From Paenibacillus sp. HB172176 (GTDB lineage Bacteria > Bacillota > Bacilli > Paenibacillales > Paenibacillaceae): DNA of 64,000 bases. The stretch is taken from NCBI RefSeq assembly GCF_011947265.1, contig NZ_JAATHD010000006.1, positions 225,586 to 289,585 of the forward strand, written 5' to 3'. The translations under genes were made by a program, and so were the position numbers. The notes beneath the pieces are model-generated. The model ran no database searches. It saw only the letters and a program-made list of their open reading frames with translations, and was not told the DNA's origin. Numbering within the stretch: position 1 is the first letter of the stretch; each line of letters opens with the position of its first letter. This document shows, piece by piece, positions 54,691-63,121 of the stretch.

Positions 54691-57600
54691 CTAAGGGATA
54701 TATTTAATCCATATGTCCCCATCTTTTCCACCACTAGGATCAGATGTCGACTTTATAATATTTGCTGTTGTCATCATCTCCACCCATGGTCCCCAAGTGG
54801 TACCCCCATCAACAGTAGACCTAGTGAACCTTCTGTCTTTTTCGTTCTCTGTAATGGCTATGGTGATAAATTCTTGTAGGTAATATCCAGAACCTCTGTA
54901 ATATACGTTACAAATACCAGTCGTAGATACTGGGAAATTTGAGTTAGGAGAAGTTATAGAATACATACCAGCTTGAAACGGTAAAGTATTAGCATTACCG
55001 TAATATCCCCCTTTACCTGAGCCATCTGGATCGGTCAGTGCAAAGGTCTGTTCTTCCGTCCAAGGATACCAGTAGTCAAAAAGTTTACGTCTAATGAACT
55101 TCCTATTCTCATTTGATGGAGTATACTCCTGCATACCGTGTCCTTCTTCTGGGTATTCTATATGAGACACATACCCCTGTTGAGCAATAGGAAGGTCACT
55201 ATAGTTTGTTAGGATATAATAGTGTCCTGTTTGATCTATCTCTCCAACACCTATTTCCCATATGGTAGTATCTCCACCATATGACCACGTACTCCAGGTT
55301 CCAGTATATGTTCTGGTATGCATTTTGTTGTTGACTAGGTCTAGTATAGTTTGGAATACAATGCTACCATCTTCGGAGGTTACTATGGCATAACATTCAG
55401 CACCTATACCAGTCGGTCCATTGACCATAGTGAATATATGGTACCTACCATCTTGTACTAGAGTGTTTAGATCGATACCAGATTTTTGCTTGACTTCTAT
55501 CTCACTCTTATCCAGCTTAGTGGAAAGTTTGTTTAGGACAGTTGTAGCAAAGTTCGGATCATCGCCTAGTGCCTGAGCGAGTTCATTAAGAGTGTTCAGT
55601 GCGTCAGGTGAACTGTCGACTAGAGCAGCTATAGCTTCTTGAACAAATGCGGTGTTTGATACCCTTGTTGAGTTATCTCCCGCAGTAGGAGTGGTTGCGG
55701 TAGGAGTGCCTGTTAAATCAGCGTTGTCTAGGATGTTTTCAAGCCCCTCCTTTACGTTATCCAAGTCAATCTTGTTATTATCCGCTTTAGCCTCAATATA
55801 ATCCAACGCAAAATCTTGTACGCCCTCATGTTGCTTAATCTTAGCAATGTCCTGCGTAGCCTGAGCTACTGCACCGCCAAGAGTTGATTGATACGTCAGA
55901 GTAGCATCGATGGCGTTTGTGGTGTAGGCGTACTTGTCGAGAACGATATAGTCGACGTAGTATTCGGCGGCGGGGTCTACAAATGGTATGGACGCGACAC
56001 ATCGCTCATTACCATACGCATCAGAAGCGTTTACCACCCATCCGACATTGACATCGGTTGAGAATGGCTGCTTTACCTCACCTTTGTAAACTGCGAGTAT
56101 CTTTTCAGCTCGTTTACTCAACTCGCTTCCAACGGCGGATATTCTGTTGATATAATACAGGCCGCTTCCGCCGAATGGTATTGGAGTAACGGACTCCCTT
56201 ACAATCACACCCTCCAGCAGCTCCACCGTATTACCGCCTTCAGCCAGCGACAACGCTCCAAGATCGCCTTCCAACTGCTCGACAACAGGAGTAGCAAGGA
56301 CGTAATCGAGTGTAGCGTAACAGTCCCATCCCGGGGCTTTGTATGTTACAACATATCCAACATAATTATATATTGGAGGACTACCGTCGAGGATGGATTC
56401 CCATGAATCGTATACCGATCCATCGTTGCCGTTGGCTTTCCAACCATTCATGAGAGCTTTAATGAAAATACCGTTGTTTGGATTCAATGTCTCCGTCCAT
56501 CCTGATATTACATCCGGAACACAAATATACAGCGAATCGCCCGAAATATTAACCGCATCTGCCGCAGTGGCGAGGTCATTATAATCGACAGTATTAATCA
56601 TACGTCCGTCATACCCCATAGATACGGCTTGTGTTTGTGAAGGTAGGGCGCCTGCTATATCTGTCCATCCGACCACAGCTACGCTTTTAAATCCAGTTCT
56701 ATCGGCTAAAAATACCCATTCGAGCGAGCCATCCAACTTGTAACTTTGTCTCCACCTCCTAAATACCTCACCAGTAGCACTGTCGTAGCTGTCCGCTATG
56801 CTCCGATCTACGTTGCTGGCAAGGAGTGTAGGTACGTTGGTATATTGGTCTATTCTTGGCTCAAATGATTCAGGGAGGTTGCTGGTGTCACCAAGGACGA
56901 GCATCCAGTTTTTGAAGTTAAAGTTTCCAGCCGATATACACGTAAACTCGTATCTCAGTTTGTCCGTATCGACTTTAGTAGTCCAAGTCTTAGGGCTACC
57001 CGGAGTAGGAGATTGAGACGCATTGTTATAGGTACTGCCTTTATATTCCCAGACACGCACACTCCAACCAGCGCCGCCATCTATAGAGCCTATCGAGGCT
57101 GTATACTGCTGTCCACCTCGCGCAGGGATATTGACAAAGCTGGGTTGTCCCGATGCAGTAGCCGCGAGAAACAACTCATAAGGTGCAACTCTGGAAGCAT
57201 TCGCGTGAACTGTAGACCACATGTCTACGGGTGGTAACAAGTTCAATCCCGTCTTCCTCACACTCACGCCCTGCAAATGCTGAACACTACCCACATACGG
57301 GAAATGAGCGTCTATGTCTTCGCCAGTAATCGTCGTTCCTATGGCAGCGTAGTCGACAGCGGAGATTTCGTAGAGACGGATTTCGTCAAAGTAGACTGTG
57401 GCGTTTATTGCTCCGTCTTGTCCAATGTATAAACGGAACCCATTACCCAGCGTGTTACCTGTTGGAACTTTAACGCTAATAAACTGCCACTGTCCAATAA
57501 GCGATGAATTCGCAAATGCCTGACTGTCTACAGTTGTTGAACCAGATTGGCGTAAAGATAAACTGACTGTTCCACTTGTCCACGATTCGATGTATGTCCA

Positions 57601-60195
57601 CGCAGTAAATAAATAGTATTTTGTTGCGTCAAGCGCATACGTGAACTCCTTACGTGCCCGAGCTTGACCGTCACTCACTTCCAACTTAATAGACGATGTC
57701 CCACTACGTTTTTGTACCGTTGATATCGACACAGCACCGCTGTTATATGTGAAACCCGTCAAACTCTCACACCCGCCATCACGCCCAAGGATGTTAACCA
57801 ACGTCCTACCTTTAACCTGTACTGACGCCCCGCTCGCTTGGTCGGTGTTGACTACATTGACGCCACGCTGTAGGGGGGAGGGGATGGTTTGGCCTTCGAC
57901 AATAGAGGACTTTAAACTGCTTAAAGTTGTTCCTTCCCCATCAGTTACTTCTCCAGATAGAGATAAATTCCCGTCCCAATCCAGAGTTAGAGCGTTTGAT
58001 CGGTTATCGTCGTCCAATCCATTACCTATAATTACTGCTTTTGAATCATCTTCAATGTTAAATCTACCCATTGCTGTCTGACTCTCACCAGAAGCTATAG
58101 TCCCTTTATTTTGAGAATGAGAATACTTACCAGAAGCAACACTATCTTTTCCCTCGGCGTGTGCCGAATTCCCATAGGCTTTCGTACCGCTTCCTTCTGC
58201 ATGAGTATAATATCCGTCATAATCATCAAGACCAGATGTAACAGATCCAGTTACGCCAGCAACGGTACCGAAACCCTCCGCATGCGACGATCTTCCTGAT
58301 GCTATAGTATTCTCACCTTCAGCATGAGCGGCAATACTTGACGCTTGTGAGTATATTCCTTCAGCATGAGCCGAATTATTTGATGCTATTGTGTTGCTAC
58401 CTTCAGCATGGGCTTGAAGTGCGGAAGCGGTGGTATTGCTGCCTTCGGCATGTGAACTAGGTCCTGATGCTGTCGTACCAGATCCTTGTACTGTTGAATT
58501 TGTACCGCTTCCACTTTTTACTGGTAAGTTTATATCAGAAGCTGTTATCGTAACGTTCCCACTAAGATCAGGGGACACCCCATTCACACTACTTACTGAG
58601 CCTGTTCCGTCAACGCCTCTTTGAGCCATCAATTGCCACTCGACAGCGCTTGAGCTAGGTTTTACTCCAGTAACTGTCTGAAGAGCCATGTAACTAGAGC
58701 CATTATCCGTAACAAAGTTATTCTTATAATAAGTTGCAGATGAATTATATTCTAATTTACCTGTCGTATTTTCAATCAATGCATCTAATTCATCAATCTT
58801 ATCATTCACATCACTGATCGCTTGAGCGGTATTTGTTTGTCTTGTCGTTTCTTGAGTTTGTCTTGTGGATTCATTACTTTGCCGTACAGTTTCTGCAGAC
58901 ACTCTCCCTGATTCCGCAGACACTCTAGACGATTCTGCACTTACCCTATCAGACTCATTACTGATCCTTGTATCTTCACTCGTTTCACGTAAATCTTCTG
59001 CATTTTCCCTTGCTGTTTCAGCAGTTACTCTTGAGTCTTCCGATGAGACTCTTGCTACTTCCGCATTTCCCCTTGCTATTTCAGCGGCTTCTCTTGCTGT
59101 TTCATCACTAACCCTTACAGATTCTGCAGATATACGATTGGTCTCATTTGATTCTCTAGTCGATTCGCTTGTTTCTCTATCCGACTCTGCGTCAACTCTA
59201 GCAGATTCAGCAGTCGCCCTTGAAGATTCACTTGAAATTCTATCGTCTTCATTTGAATCTCTTGTTGATTCAGCGATTACTCTGCTCGATTCAGCACTAA
59301 CTCTCGCATTCTCTGCTGTCACACGATCAGATTCGGAAGTCTCTCTTGCAGATTCATTTGAAAGTCTTGTGTTTTCCGATACGATTCTACTGTCTTCATT
59401 ATCTGACCTTGTGGTTTCAGCCGTATTTCTTGCTGTCTCTGCAATAACTCTCGCATCTTCTGCATTATCTCTAGAAGTTTCAGCACTGCTCCTAGAAGTT
59501 TCGTTACTTTGTCTTGTACTTTCAGCAGTGTCTCTATCTGACTCATTTGATATCCGAGCACTCTCATTTGCAACACGAATGGTCTCAGCATCTTCTCTTG
59601 CTGTTTCATTTGTTTGTCTTTCCGATTCATTTGCTTCGATTGCATCTTTTGCATTATTGGCATTCGTGGCAGCAGTATTTGCTTCATTCCCTTTTGCTAA
59701 TGCATAATCACCTTGAGTGGTTGCATGTGTAGCAGCAGTATTAGCAGCATCTGTTGCGTCTTGAGCATCCTGAAGAACATCTCCAGCATCCTCAATAATA
59801 TGAGTCGCCTCTTGAGCACTCTGTACAACATCTTCAAGGATTTCGATAGTTTCGCCTTCACCTGTAGGTCTATATATTCTTGATGTAGGGAATAGTACAA
59901 CACCTCTGCCCCAAAATGTTCCTGTTAAAGTTTTTCCTTCTTCACTTGGATTGAAATAAACTTCACCGATATTATAATCCACATAATATTCGTTACTTGC
60001 AATTTCAGGAGTCTCGTCATTCAAGTTGAGGATCTCATTATATCCAGATACTTGAACTTTATATTCCTTGTCTGGTACTTCTGTGAGTGTGAATTTATTA
60101 TTTATGACTTTTAATGAGAAATCAATTTCGATAAATTCGTCCCCTTCTTTTCCAGAACGCAATCTATATATCAATGGGTCTTGTGAGTAATTCAT
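54691..60195 (-). CDS. Giant phage tail fibre with 38 heptads and YadA-like head repeats
   Basis: This 1834-residue protein probably forms a trimeric tail fibre. Order: N-terminal module (QDPLIYRLRSG... NPSEEGKTLTGTFWGRG, residues 1-115); helical region; 38 uninterrupted heptads of the form xRxxxEx (residues of about 185-450); GTGSVSSVNGVSPDLSGN; seven HAEG repeats spaced about 14 residues apart (residues of about 575-690), like YadA/Hia head repeats; carbohydrate-binding-like domains; a helical part (KADNNKIDLDNV, LNTLNELAQALGDDPN); and a pyocin-knob-like C-terminus. ATG 60195 follows AGGAGTG. It is likely the main receptor-binding protein. No cleavage motif was identified. Confidence 0.85.
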   Translation of the reverse strand: MNYSQDPLIYRLRSGKEGDEFIEIDFSLKVINNKFTLTEVPDKEYKVQVSGYNEILNLNDETPEIASNEYYVDYNIGEVYFNPSEEGKTLTGTFWGRGVVLFPTSRIYRPTGEGETIEILEDVVQSAQEATHIIEDAGDVLQDAQDATDAANTAATHATTQGDYALAKGNEANTAATNANNAKDAIEANESERQTNETAREDAETIRVANESARISNESDRDTAESTRQSNETSRSSAETSRDNAEDARVIAETARNTAETTRSDNEDSRIVSENTRLSNESARETSESDRVTAENARVSAESSRVIAESTRDSNEDDRISSESSRATAESARVDAESDRETSESTRESNETNRISAESVRVSDETAREAAEIARGNAEVARVSSEDSRVTAETARENAEDLRETSEDTRISNESDRVSAESSRVSAESGRVSAETVRQSNESTRQTQETTRQTNTAQAISDVNDKIDELDALIENTTGKLEYNSSATYYKNNFVTDNGSSYMALQTVTGVKPSSSAVEWQLMAQRGVDGTGSVSSVNGVSPDLSGNVTITASDINLPVKSGSGTNSTVQGSGTTASGPSSHAEGSNTTASALQAHAEGSNTIASNNSAHAEGIYSQASSIAAHAEGENTIASGRSSHAEGFGTVAGVTGSVTSGLDDYDGYYTHAEGSGTKAYGNSAHAEGKDSVASGKYSHSQNKGTIASGESQTAMGRFNIEDDSKAVIIGNGLDDDNRSNALTLDWDGNLSLSGEVTDGEGTTLSSLKSSIVEGQTIPSPLQRGVNVVNTDQASGASVQVKGRTLVNILGRDGGCESLTGFTYNSGAVSISTVQKRSGTSSIKLEVSDGQARARKEFTYALDATKYYLFTAWTYIESWTSGTVSLSLRQSGSTTVDSQAFANSSLIGQWQFISVKVPTGNTLGNGFRLYIGQDGAINATVYFDEIRLYEISAVDYAAIGTTITGEDIDAHFPYVGSVQHLQGVSVRKTGLNLLPPVDMWSTVHANASRVAPYELFLAATASGQPSFVNIPARGGQQYTASIGSIDGGAGWSVRVWEYKGSTYNNASQSPTPGSPKTWTTKVDTDKLRYEFTCISAGNFNFKNWMLVLGDTSNLPESFEPRIDQYTNVPTLLASNVDRSIADSYDSATGEVFRRWRQSYKLDGSLEWVFLADRTGFKSVAVVGWTDIAGALPSQTQAVSMGYDGRMINTVDYNDLATAADAVNISGDSLYICVPDVISGWTETLNPNNGIFIKALMNGWKANGNDGSVYDSWESILDGSPPIYNYVGYVVTYKAPGWDCYATLDYVLATPVVEQLEGDLGALSLAEGGNTVELLEGVIVRESVTPIPFGGSGLYYINRISAVGSELSKRAEKILAVYKGEVKQPFSTDVNVGWVVNASDAYGNERCVASIPFVDPAAEYYVDYIVLDKYAYTTNAIDATLTYQSTLGGAVAQATQDIAKIKQHEGVQDFALDYIEAKADNNKIDLDNVKEGLENILDNADLTGTPTATTPTAGDNSTRVSNTAFVQEAIAALVDSSPDALNTLNELAQALGDDPNFATTVLNKLSTKLDKSEIEVKQKSGIDLNTLVQDGRYHIFTMVNGPTGIGAECYAIVTSEDGSIVFQTILDLVNNKMHTRTYTGTWSTWSYGGDTTIWEIGVGEIDQTGHYYILTNYSDLPIAQQGYVSHIEYPEEGHGMQEYTPSNENRKFIRRKLFDYWYPWTEEQTFALTDPDGSGKGGYYGNANTLPFQAGMYSITSPNSNFPVSTTGICNVYYRGSGYYLQEFITIAITENEKDRRFTRSTVDGGTTWGPWVEMMTTANIIKSTSDPSGGKDGDIWIKYIP

Positions 60196-60221
60196 ACATT
60201 CACTCCTAATTTTTTTTATTC

Positions 60222-61406
60222 TTATTGAACTGAATTAATTGAAAACTTTAATTGATTTATATCTGAAGCGGTTATTATATCGCCCCTCATCTTTGTACTA
60301 GGTGGGCTAATAGTCGGTGATGGATTATTTATTCCATTGATCGCATTGACAGCTTGATTAAACATGACTGCATAAAAAGGACTTCCTGTCTGTGCCTGAG
60401 TAAAACTATAACTTGAATTTGTTCCTAGCCTATAGGCTCTGAACTCATTAATTTTGGAGGTTAAATTATTCCACTCGGTTGCAGTCAGATTGAAATTTTC
60501 GTCTTTTGATTTTTCATATGTCCATGAAAATTCTTCTGGGCGATTGTTTTGCAAAGTAATTGTATTATCTGAGTAAGGGCTGTTCAACGAAGAATAAGAA
60601 GAGTACGCTCTAAATTGATTAGTTGTGTTGGCTGGCATATTCAGCCACTGAACGTATTGATTTCCACTTGGCGTTATAGTTTTTGAGTCCAAATAAGAAC
60701 CAGTAGAAGATAGCCTTTCAACTGTGATACTACTCCAGTTGCCTTGCATCCCACTTGTATAAATAGTGAACGTAGAACCATTTGTAACTTGGCCTGAAAT
60801 TGCTGGTGTCTTAGGCTGTGACGTTCCCTGTGTAGTGTAACTGGAATTTGATGTCCCCCCACCTGTCAATGTGGCAATTGCTTTAAAATCATATTGAACA
60901 CCATACGTCCCAACAGATAAATAATAAGAAGTTCCAGTTGTCGAAAAAGTACTCCATGTCCCACTTGCCCCACTTGAACTTTGTTTATAGCTAATGGTGT
61001 AATTCGATGCTCCTGATAAAGCAGTCCAAGTTAGCCCGAATGCCCCTTGTTGTCTATAGGCGATTGTGACAGGATTCATAGTGGGTGTTGGAGGAGATGC
61101 GGTTGTAAAACTTGTTGTACCTGAACTATATGCAGTTCCATTTGCAGCCGTAGCATATGCCTGAATTGATATAAATGTTCCAGAAGGCAGTCCATTTATA
61201 CTTCCACTTGCACTTTTACTGGTAGTTCCGCCAGAAGCGGCAGGGTAATCGTATCCTGAAGCCTGATATCCTCCTCCAGACCATGTAGCTACCACATACG
61301 CATTGTTATAAAAATCTGATGTAAATACATTGCTCAAATCATTAATTGTCCATGAAGCACTGTTTTGACCAATTCCGCTAATCGAAACACTCGGTATAGT
61401 AATCAC
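60222..61406 (-). CDS. Phage structural protein with fibronectin-III-like domains
   Basis: This protein of about 394 residues is predicted to be mostly beta strands. Residues 1-110 and 110-300 contain Fn3-like patterns (WTALSGASNYTISYKQ, SGTWSTFSTTGTSYYLSVG, FKAIATLTGGGTSN). The last 85 residues form a different, helical domain (TATEWNNLTSKINEFRAYR, NQAVNAINGIN). It lies upstream of the tail fibre on the same strand and is probably a baseplate or tail-tip part. The assumed GTG 61406 is inside the GAGGTG motif itself, so the start is uncertain. Confidence 0.65.
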   Translation of the reverse strand: MITIPSVSISGIGQNSASWTINDLSNVFTSDFYNNAYVVATWSGGGYQASGYDYPAASGGTTSKSASGSINGLPSGTFISIQAYATAANGTAYSSGTTSFTTASPPTPTMNPVTIAYRQQGAFGLTWTALSGASNYTISYKQSSSGASGTWSTFSTTGTSYYLSVGTYGVQYDFKAIATLTGGGTSNSSYTTQGTSQPKTPAISGQVTNGSTFTIYTSGMQGNWSSITVERLSSTGSYLDSKTITPSGNQYVQWLNMPANTTNQFRAYSSYSSLNSPYSDNTITLQNNRPEEFSWTYEKSKDENFNLTATEWNNLTSKINEFRAYRLGTNSSYSFTQAQTGSPFYAVMFNQAVNAINGINNPSPTISPPSTKMRGDIITASDINQLKFSINSVQ

Positions 61407-61454
61407 CTCAATTCATTTCCACAAAAAATTGAACTTCCACCACACAACAAAAAA

Positions 61455-61476
61455 GCCACTCCTAATTTGGAGTGAC
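61455..61476 (-). terminator. Terminator after the GNAT gene
   Basis: GTCACTCC pairs with GGAGTGGC on the minus strand around an AAATTA loop, followed by TTTTTTG (plus-strand A run before 61455). It lies just past the stop of the GNAT gene and separates it from tail genes. Confidence 0.75.
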
Positions 61477-61478
61477 CT

Positions 61479-62033
61479 TTATGAAAAAATATCGTAACGC
61501 ATACTAACAACATTTTTTCTCTTCTGATTTTTGTGTAGATTTCTAACAAAACCGTACATCTCATAATAACTAGGTGTGTCTTCTCTAAATTCAATATCAG
61601 TATCGACAGTAAGGAATCTACATGCAATTCCTTCTTCCAACAGGTTTTGAGCATAACCTAACGACAATTCTAATAGGTAGCAACCATAGTGGAATTCATT
61701 TCTGTCTTTGTGGGTTGCGAGTTTGCCAACCTTTAAAGCTGGAACAGAATTAAAGGGCACATCTAGTTCCAATTGATTTTTTTCTTCCGAATCAAGGTAG
61801 AATGAATCGGTGAGCATTGCAATATAGCCCAATACAGCATTAGACTCATTATCAATAAGTAATTGTACCGCACTAATTCCTAATTCTATGTATTTCTTTG
61901 CATCATGCAAAAGAAAATTGTTATAATCTTCAATACCACAATCAAATGATTCAAGAGGATAGTTTTCATCAAAGTCTACAAGAGATACAAGATTAGATAT
62001 GGTTTCATATTCTCCTGTGTCTCTATATCTCAT
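61479..62033 (-). CDS. GNAT acetyltransferase, probable toxin of a two-gene module
   Basis: The 184-residue protein has a GNAT fold like TacT/AtaT toxins, which acetylate aminoacyl-tRNA. The N-terminal region FDCGIEDYNNFLLHDAKKY resembles the start of that group. ALKVGKLATHKDRNEFHYG and GYAQNLLEEGIACRFLTVD form the acetyl-CoA binding core, and YEMYGFV is near the end. It starts at ATG 62033, abutting the stop of the small upstream gene. The pair is inserted among tail genes with its own terminator, like a cargo element. Toxicity is not shown by sequence. Confidence 0.7.
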   Translation of the reverse strand: MRYRDTGEYETISNLVSLVDFDENYPLESFDCGIEDYNNFLLHDAKKYIELGISAVQLLIDNESNAVLGYIAMLTDSFYLDSEEKNQLELDVPFNSVPALKVGKLATHKDRNEFHYGCYLLELSLGYAQNLLEEGIACRFLTVDTDIEFREDTPSYYEMYGFVRNLHKNQKRKNVVSMRYDIFS

Positions 62034-62177
62034 CTATTTCCTAACTTTTTTCAATAGAGTTAGAGCAGATTTCCTTTTTTCTCTACTTGCTTTTGTATCA
62101 GTTTTCTTTAAAGACTCAACAAAATTAATAAGGTCTTCCCCACGTAGTACGGGAGTAGCTTCAATTGGTTTAGCCAT
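62034..62177 (-). CDS. Small protein, probable antitoxin partner of the GNAT gene
   Basis: This 47-residue protein (MAKPIEATPVLRGEDLINFV ...) has a short hydrophobic-acidic N-terminal half and a lysine-rich C-terminal half. Small proteins with a TPxLxGxD pattern are seen before GNAT genes in other Firmicutes, as best I recall. ATG 62177 follows AAGGGG with proper spacing. An in-frame ATG at 62204 would add residues of little interest. Its stop abuts the GNAT start, so the two are translated together. No ribbon-helix-helix motif is clear. Confidence 0.55.
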   Translation of the reverse strand: MAKPIEATPVLRGEDLINFVESLKKTDTKASREKRKSALTLLKKVRK

Positions 62178-62565
62178 TAATTTCCCCTTCTTTCCATTTT
62201 TCATATCGCCACACACCTCTCTACTAATTTGTATAAGGTATGCGAAAACATCAATTATAGACCCACTAATATGAAAACTATCGTTCTCACCTATAATTCT
62301 ATCATTTTAGTTGGTAGAAGTAAACAAATTACATGGTAAAAGTAGGAAACTCGCTTGAAATGAAACTCAATTTATCTTAACAACTTTACTTCCACTCAAC
62401 CTATTCACCATTACCCTCATCCTTCAATATCGACAATAATTTCTTGAGTGGAGTGGGGATTGGGATGTTCATGCTTCATTTTTTTAACAAAATATTGGAA
62501 AAATATGCTACTATAATAGAAAATGAACGTATTACTTCATAACCAAACAAAACGGAGGTTTCACA
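62178..62565. other. Gap between the toxin-antitoxin pair and the CuAO gene
   Basis: This 388-base AT-rich stretch holds the divergent upstream regions of the minus-strand pair and the plus-strand gene at 62566. A TATAAT (62512-62517) lies 48 bases before the latter, without a good -35. I see no coding frame, RNA or terminator. Confidence 0.5.
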
Positions 62566-63121
62566 ATGAAAAAACTAACCATAGGCGCAGCTAGTTTTAT
62601 TGCAGGAGCGTTGCTTATGACTGGAATATCTGGCTATGCTGCCCCTGCCCTAGAAAAAGTGTCTGCTTATATCAACAACACCGTTACACTTAAACTGAAT
62701 GGTGAAAAGGTGGAGACTTCTCAACCAATTCTCACTTATAACGATAGGACATATGTATACCTTAAAGATGTCGGCGAGTTGGTTGGAGCGGAAGTTGGTT
62801 GGAGCGGAAGTTAATTGGAACAATGATGAGAGAAGTGTTGAGATTGTTAGTTCTGATTTTGATGAGAGCGGTAATGAATCAACTATAAATGATAATACTA
62901 CCTACTACACACTTGTAGAAGGCGCGGCCAAATTCAACTTAGATATTTATAAATTTCATTACAATATAGATAACGAAACGTTTAAATACGATGGATATGA
63001 TAAAATAATTAAAGTGGAAAATAAATATTCTAGCGATGTAATTGCATATATAAACAGTCAAGGCAAGGTAGAGGTCAGCGAAGAAATATTTTTAGAAATG
63101 CAAGAAAGTGAGAGTAATTAA
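62566..63121 (+). pseudogene. Secreted copper-amine-oxidase-N-domain protein, frameshifted by a 16-bp duplication
   Basis: The gene starts at ATG 62566 after GGAGGT with a signal peptide (KKLTIGAASFIAGALLMTG) and a CuAO N-terminal stalk domain (LNGEKVETSQPILTYNDRTY ... LKDVGELVGAEV). The sequence TTGGTTGGAGCGGAAG occurs twice in tandem (62779-62794 and 62795-62810). The extra copy shifts the frame so translation stops at 62812-62814. With one copy removed, LVGAEVNWNNDERSVEIV reads on to a stop at 63119-63121, giving about 179 residues. So the gene is recently broken or can switch by slipped repair. Confidence 0.85.
62779..62810 (+). repeat. Tandem duplication of 16 bp
   Basis: Two perfect adjacent copies of TTGGTTGGAGCGGAAG within the CuAO-domain gene. 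As 16 is not a multiple of three it shifts the reading frame. Confidence 0.95.

Noticed and set aside
58120..59650. Repeats in the tail-fibre gene as a possible CRISPR array
   Set aside because: The repeats are in-frame protein repeats of 21 and about 42 bases with no constant repeat and unique spacer pattern.
58865..59707. A 280-codon plus-strand frame of S, L and D repeats
   Set aside because: It is the complement of the tail-fibre heptads. The 21-base period keeps it free of stops, and it has no ribosome site.
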